Positions 62,755 to 64,000 of a stretch of 64,000 nucleotides of DNA are shown one piece after another. The notes beneath the pieces were generated by a model. It was not told the DNA's origin and ran no database searches. It was given only the letters and a program-made list of their open reading frames with translations. How positions within the stretch are numbered: position 1 is the first letter of the stretch; each line of letters opens with the position of its first letter. Source of the stretch: PALSA-350 sp963794165 (GTDB lineage Bacteria; Acidobacteriota; Terriglobia; Terriglobales; Acidobacteriaceae). A program made the translations under genes and the position numbers. The stretch covers positions 124,001 to 188,000 of the forward strand of contig CAWCCT010000007.1 in assembly GCA_963794165.1 (NCBI GenBank), read 5' to 3'.

Positions 62755-64000
62755 ATGGATCGTCGCGATTTTCTCAAGACCGGAAGCGCCGCGGCGGCAG
62801 GCGCGCTCGTACCCGATGCATTCAGCCAGGACAGTCCTTCTGTGGAGAGTGGCCGCATCATCCTGCCCATCAACCGTAACTGGCGCTATAGCCCTACGAA
62901 CACCGAAGCCGCTCACGGCAAAGATTTTGACGACTCAGGATTCGACCAGGTGGTCATCCCTCACACCAACATCAAGCTGCCCTGGCATAGCTTCGACGAC
63001 AAATCCTACGAATTCATCTCTATCTACCGGCGCCGCTTCAAGCTGCCTCAGGAAGCTCGCGGCAAACGAGTCTTTGTCGACTTCGAAGGAGTGATGACCG
63101 CCTCGACTGTCTGGATCAATGGCAAGCGCCTGGGTGAATACAAAGGCGGGTACACTCCGTTCTCCTTCGAGCTGACGCCGCATCTCGATTTCGATGGAGA
63201 GAACCTACTCGCGGTCGACGTGGATTCGACCGAGCGCGCCGATATCCCACCCTTCGGCTACCAGATCGACTACCTCACCTTCGGCGGCATTTACCGCGAG
63301 GTTTCACTGCGCATCGTTCCGCGAAACTTCATCGAGAACATCTTCGCTCAGCCCAAAAACGTGCTCAGCGCTGCGCCGGCAATCGATGTTCACTGTTACC
63401 TGCAAATTTCTGAGACGCCCAAGCAGCCGCTCACACTAGCAGTGGAGCTGCTCGATGGAGACAAGGTTATCGCCCACGGAACGGAGCGGATAGCGAAAGC
63501 CACTCCCGCGGACGAGCCGGTCGAGTACACCGTGGCTCTCGACAAACTGCAGGGCATAGAGCTGTGGGACCTGACGCACCCTAAGCTTTATCTCACCCGG
63601 GTGACCCTTCAGCAAGGCCGGGTCGCACTCGATCAGGACACCCGCCGCTGCGGCTTCCGCGAAGCGGTCTTCACCCAGGAAGGCTTCCATCTGAACGGTA
63701 AGGTCATCAAGCTCCGCGGCCTCGATCGCCATCAGACGTTCCCCTTCGTAGGACAAGCGATGCCTGCCCGCGTCCAGCGGCGCGACGCCCAGATCGTGCG
63801 CGAAACCCTGCGCTGCAACATCGTCCGCACGTCGCATTATCCGCAGTCACGGCATTTTCATGACGCCTGCGATGAATTGGGATTGCTAGTGCTGGAAGAG
63901 ATTCCCGGCTGGCAGCACATCGGCCCGCTCGCCTGGCAGGATATTGCCGTCGACAACGTCGGCCGCATGGTCCGCCGCGATTGGAACCGGCCTTCGGTAA
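62755..64000 (+). CDS. Glycoside hydrolase family 2 protein, Tat-exported (3-prime truncated by window)
   Basis: At least 415 residues, open to the right edge; the stop is outside the window. ATG 62755 is preceded by AGGGAGA. It has a Tat signal (MDRRDFLKTGSAAAAGALVP). The GH2 N-terminal jelly-roll has NRNWRY, FDDSGFDQVVIPHTN and FEGVMTASTVWINGK. The immunoglobulin-like middle domain follows, then the TIM barrel begins with HLNGKVIKLRGLDRHQTF and NIVRTSHYPQS, the usual beta-galactosidase/glucuronidase sequence before the catalytic Glu. Substrate specificity cannot be set. It probably works with the phosphatase and phosphodiesterase upstream, in polysaccharide use. Confidence 0.9.
   Translation, partial: MDRRDFLKTGSAAAAGALVPDAFSQDSPSVESGRIILPINRNWRYSPTNTEAAHGKDFDDSGFDQVVIPHTNIKLPWHSFDDKSYEFISIYRRRFKLPQEARGKRVFVDFEGVMTASTVWINGKRLGEYKGGYTPFSFELTPHLDFDGENLLAVDVDSTERADIPPFGYQIDYLTFGGIYREVSLRIVPRNFIENIFAQPKNVLSAAPAIDVHCYLQISETPKQPLTLAVELLDGDKVIAHGTERIAKATPADEPVEYTVALDKLQGIELWDLTHPKLYLTRVTLQQGRVALDQDTRRCGFREAVFTQEGFHLNGKVIKLRGLDRHQTFPFVGQAMPARVQRRDAQIVRETLRCNIVRTSHYPQSRHFHDACDELGLLVLEEIPGWQHIGPLAWQDIAVDNVGRMVRRDWNRPSV

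Overview
The window looks like chromosomal DNA of an Acidobacteriota bacterium, probably class Terriglobia. The evidence is GC-rich coding DNA, paralogous ASPIC/UnbV (CRTAC1-type) FG-GAP proteins beside a multihaem cytochrome, a large Ser/Thr kinase with TPRs, ECF sigma/anti-sigma operons, and many intergenic palindromic repeats of the kind common in that phylum. The phylum is an inference from gene content; there is no rRNA in the window. I saw no tRNA, CRISPR array, transposase or phage gene.

Layout. 0-2 kb: start of a gyrB-like gene (minus strand), a small secreted peptide and a seven-helix membrane protein. 2-11 kb: housekeeping genes (rplU-rpmA, rpmB, msrB, a Rid protein, a bifunctional RelA/SpoT protein, an RlmI-like methyltransferase, a TSUP permease, a DUF971 protein, a LOG-family protein). 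11-17 kb: pcrA followed by a 51-residue lysine/arginine-rich protein, then an amino-acid permease that appears to start at CTG and overlaps an adenosine-deaminase-family gene. 17-30 kb: a 1214-residue kinase-TPR protein, a secreted Ig-like protein, an MFS exporter, a beta carbonic anhydrase, a TolC-type protein, an EF-G paralogue and a DsbA-like protein. 30-35 kb: a minus-strand ECF sigma / zinc anti-sigma with HEAT repeats / double-PDZ / radical-SAM cluster. 35-39 kb: RNase H, YqeY, a class V aminotransferase with serA (probable serine synthesis), and FmdB. 39-45 kb: two CRTAC1 genes around a seven-haem cytochrome; the cytochrome locus and the second CRTAC1 gene each look broken by a one-base frameshift. 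45-47 kb: a sugar-acid type IlvD/Edd dehydratase. 47-52 kb: an ECF sigma / anti-sigma / unknown protein / TPR-CHAT lipoprotein operon, the best candidate for a little-described system. Divergent from it is a nucleoside-phosphorylase-like gene broken at a 60-base C-rich tract that looks like a sequence or assembly fault. 53-56 kb: RraA-like, enolase-superfamily and dienelactone-hydrolase-like genes in one transcription unit. 56-64 kb: hrpB, a small conserved protein, a membrane SpoIIE-type phosphatase with a sugar-binding-like sensor, a PLC-like phosphodiesterase and a Tat-exported GH2 glycosidase cut by the window end.

Most larger gaps hold palindromic repeats of at least five sequence families. 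Several are two inverted copies facing each other, including a perfect 68-base inverted repeat at 25230-25419. They lie in convergent, divergent and co-directional gaps alike, so they are not simply terminators.
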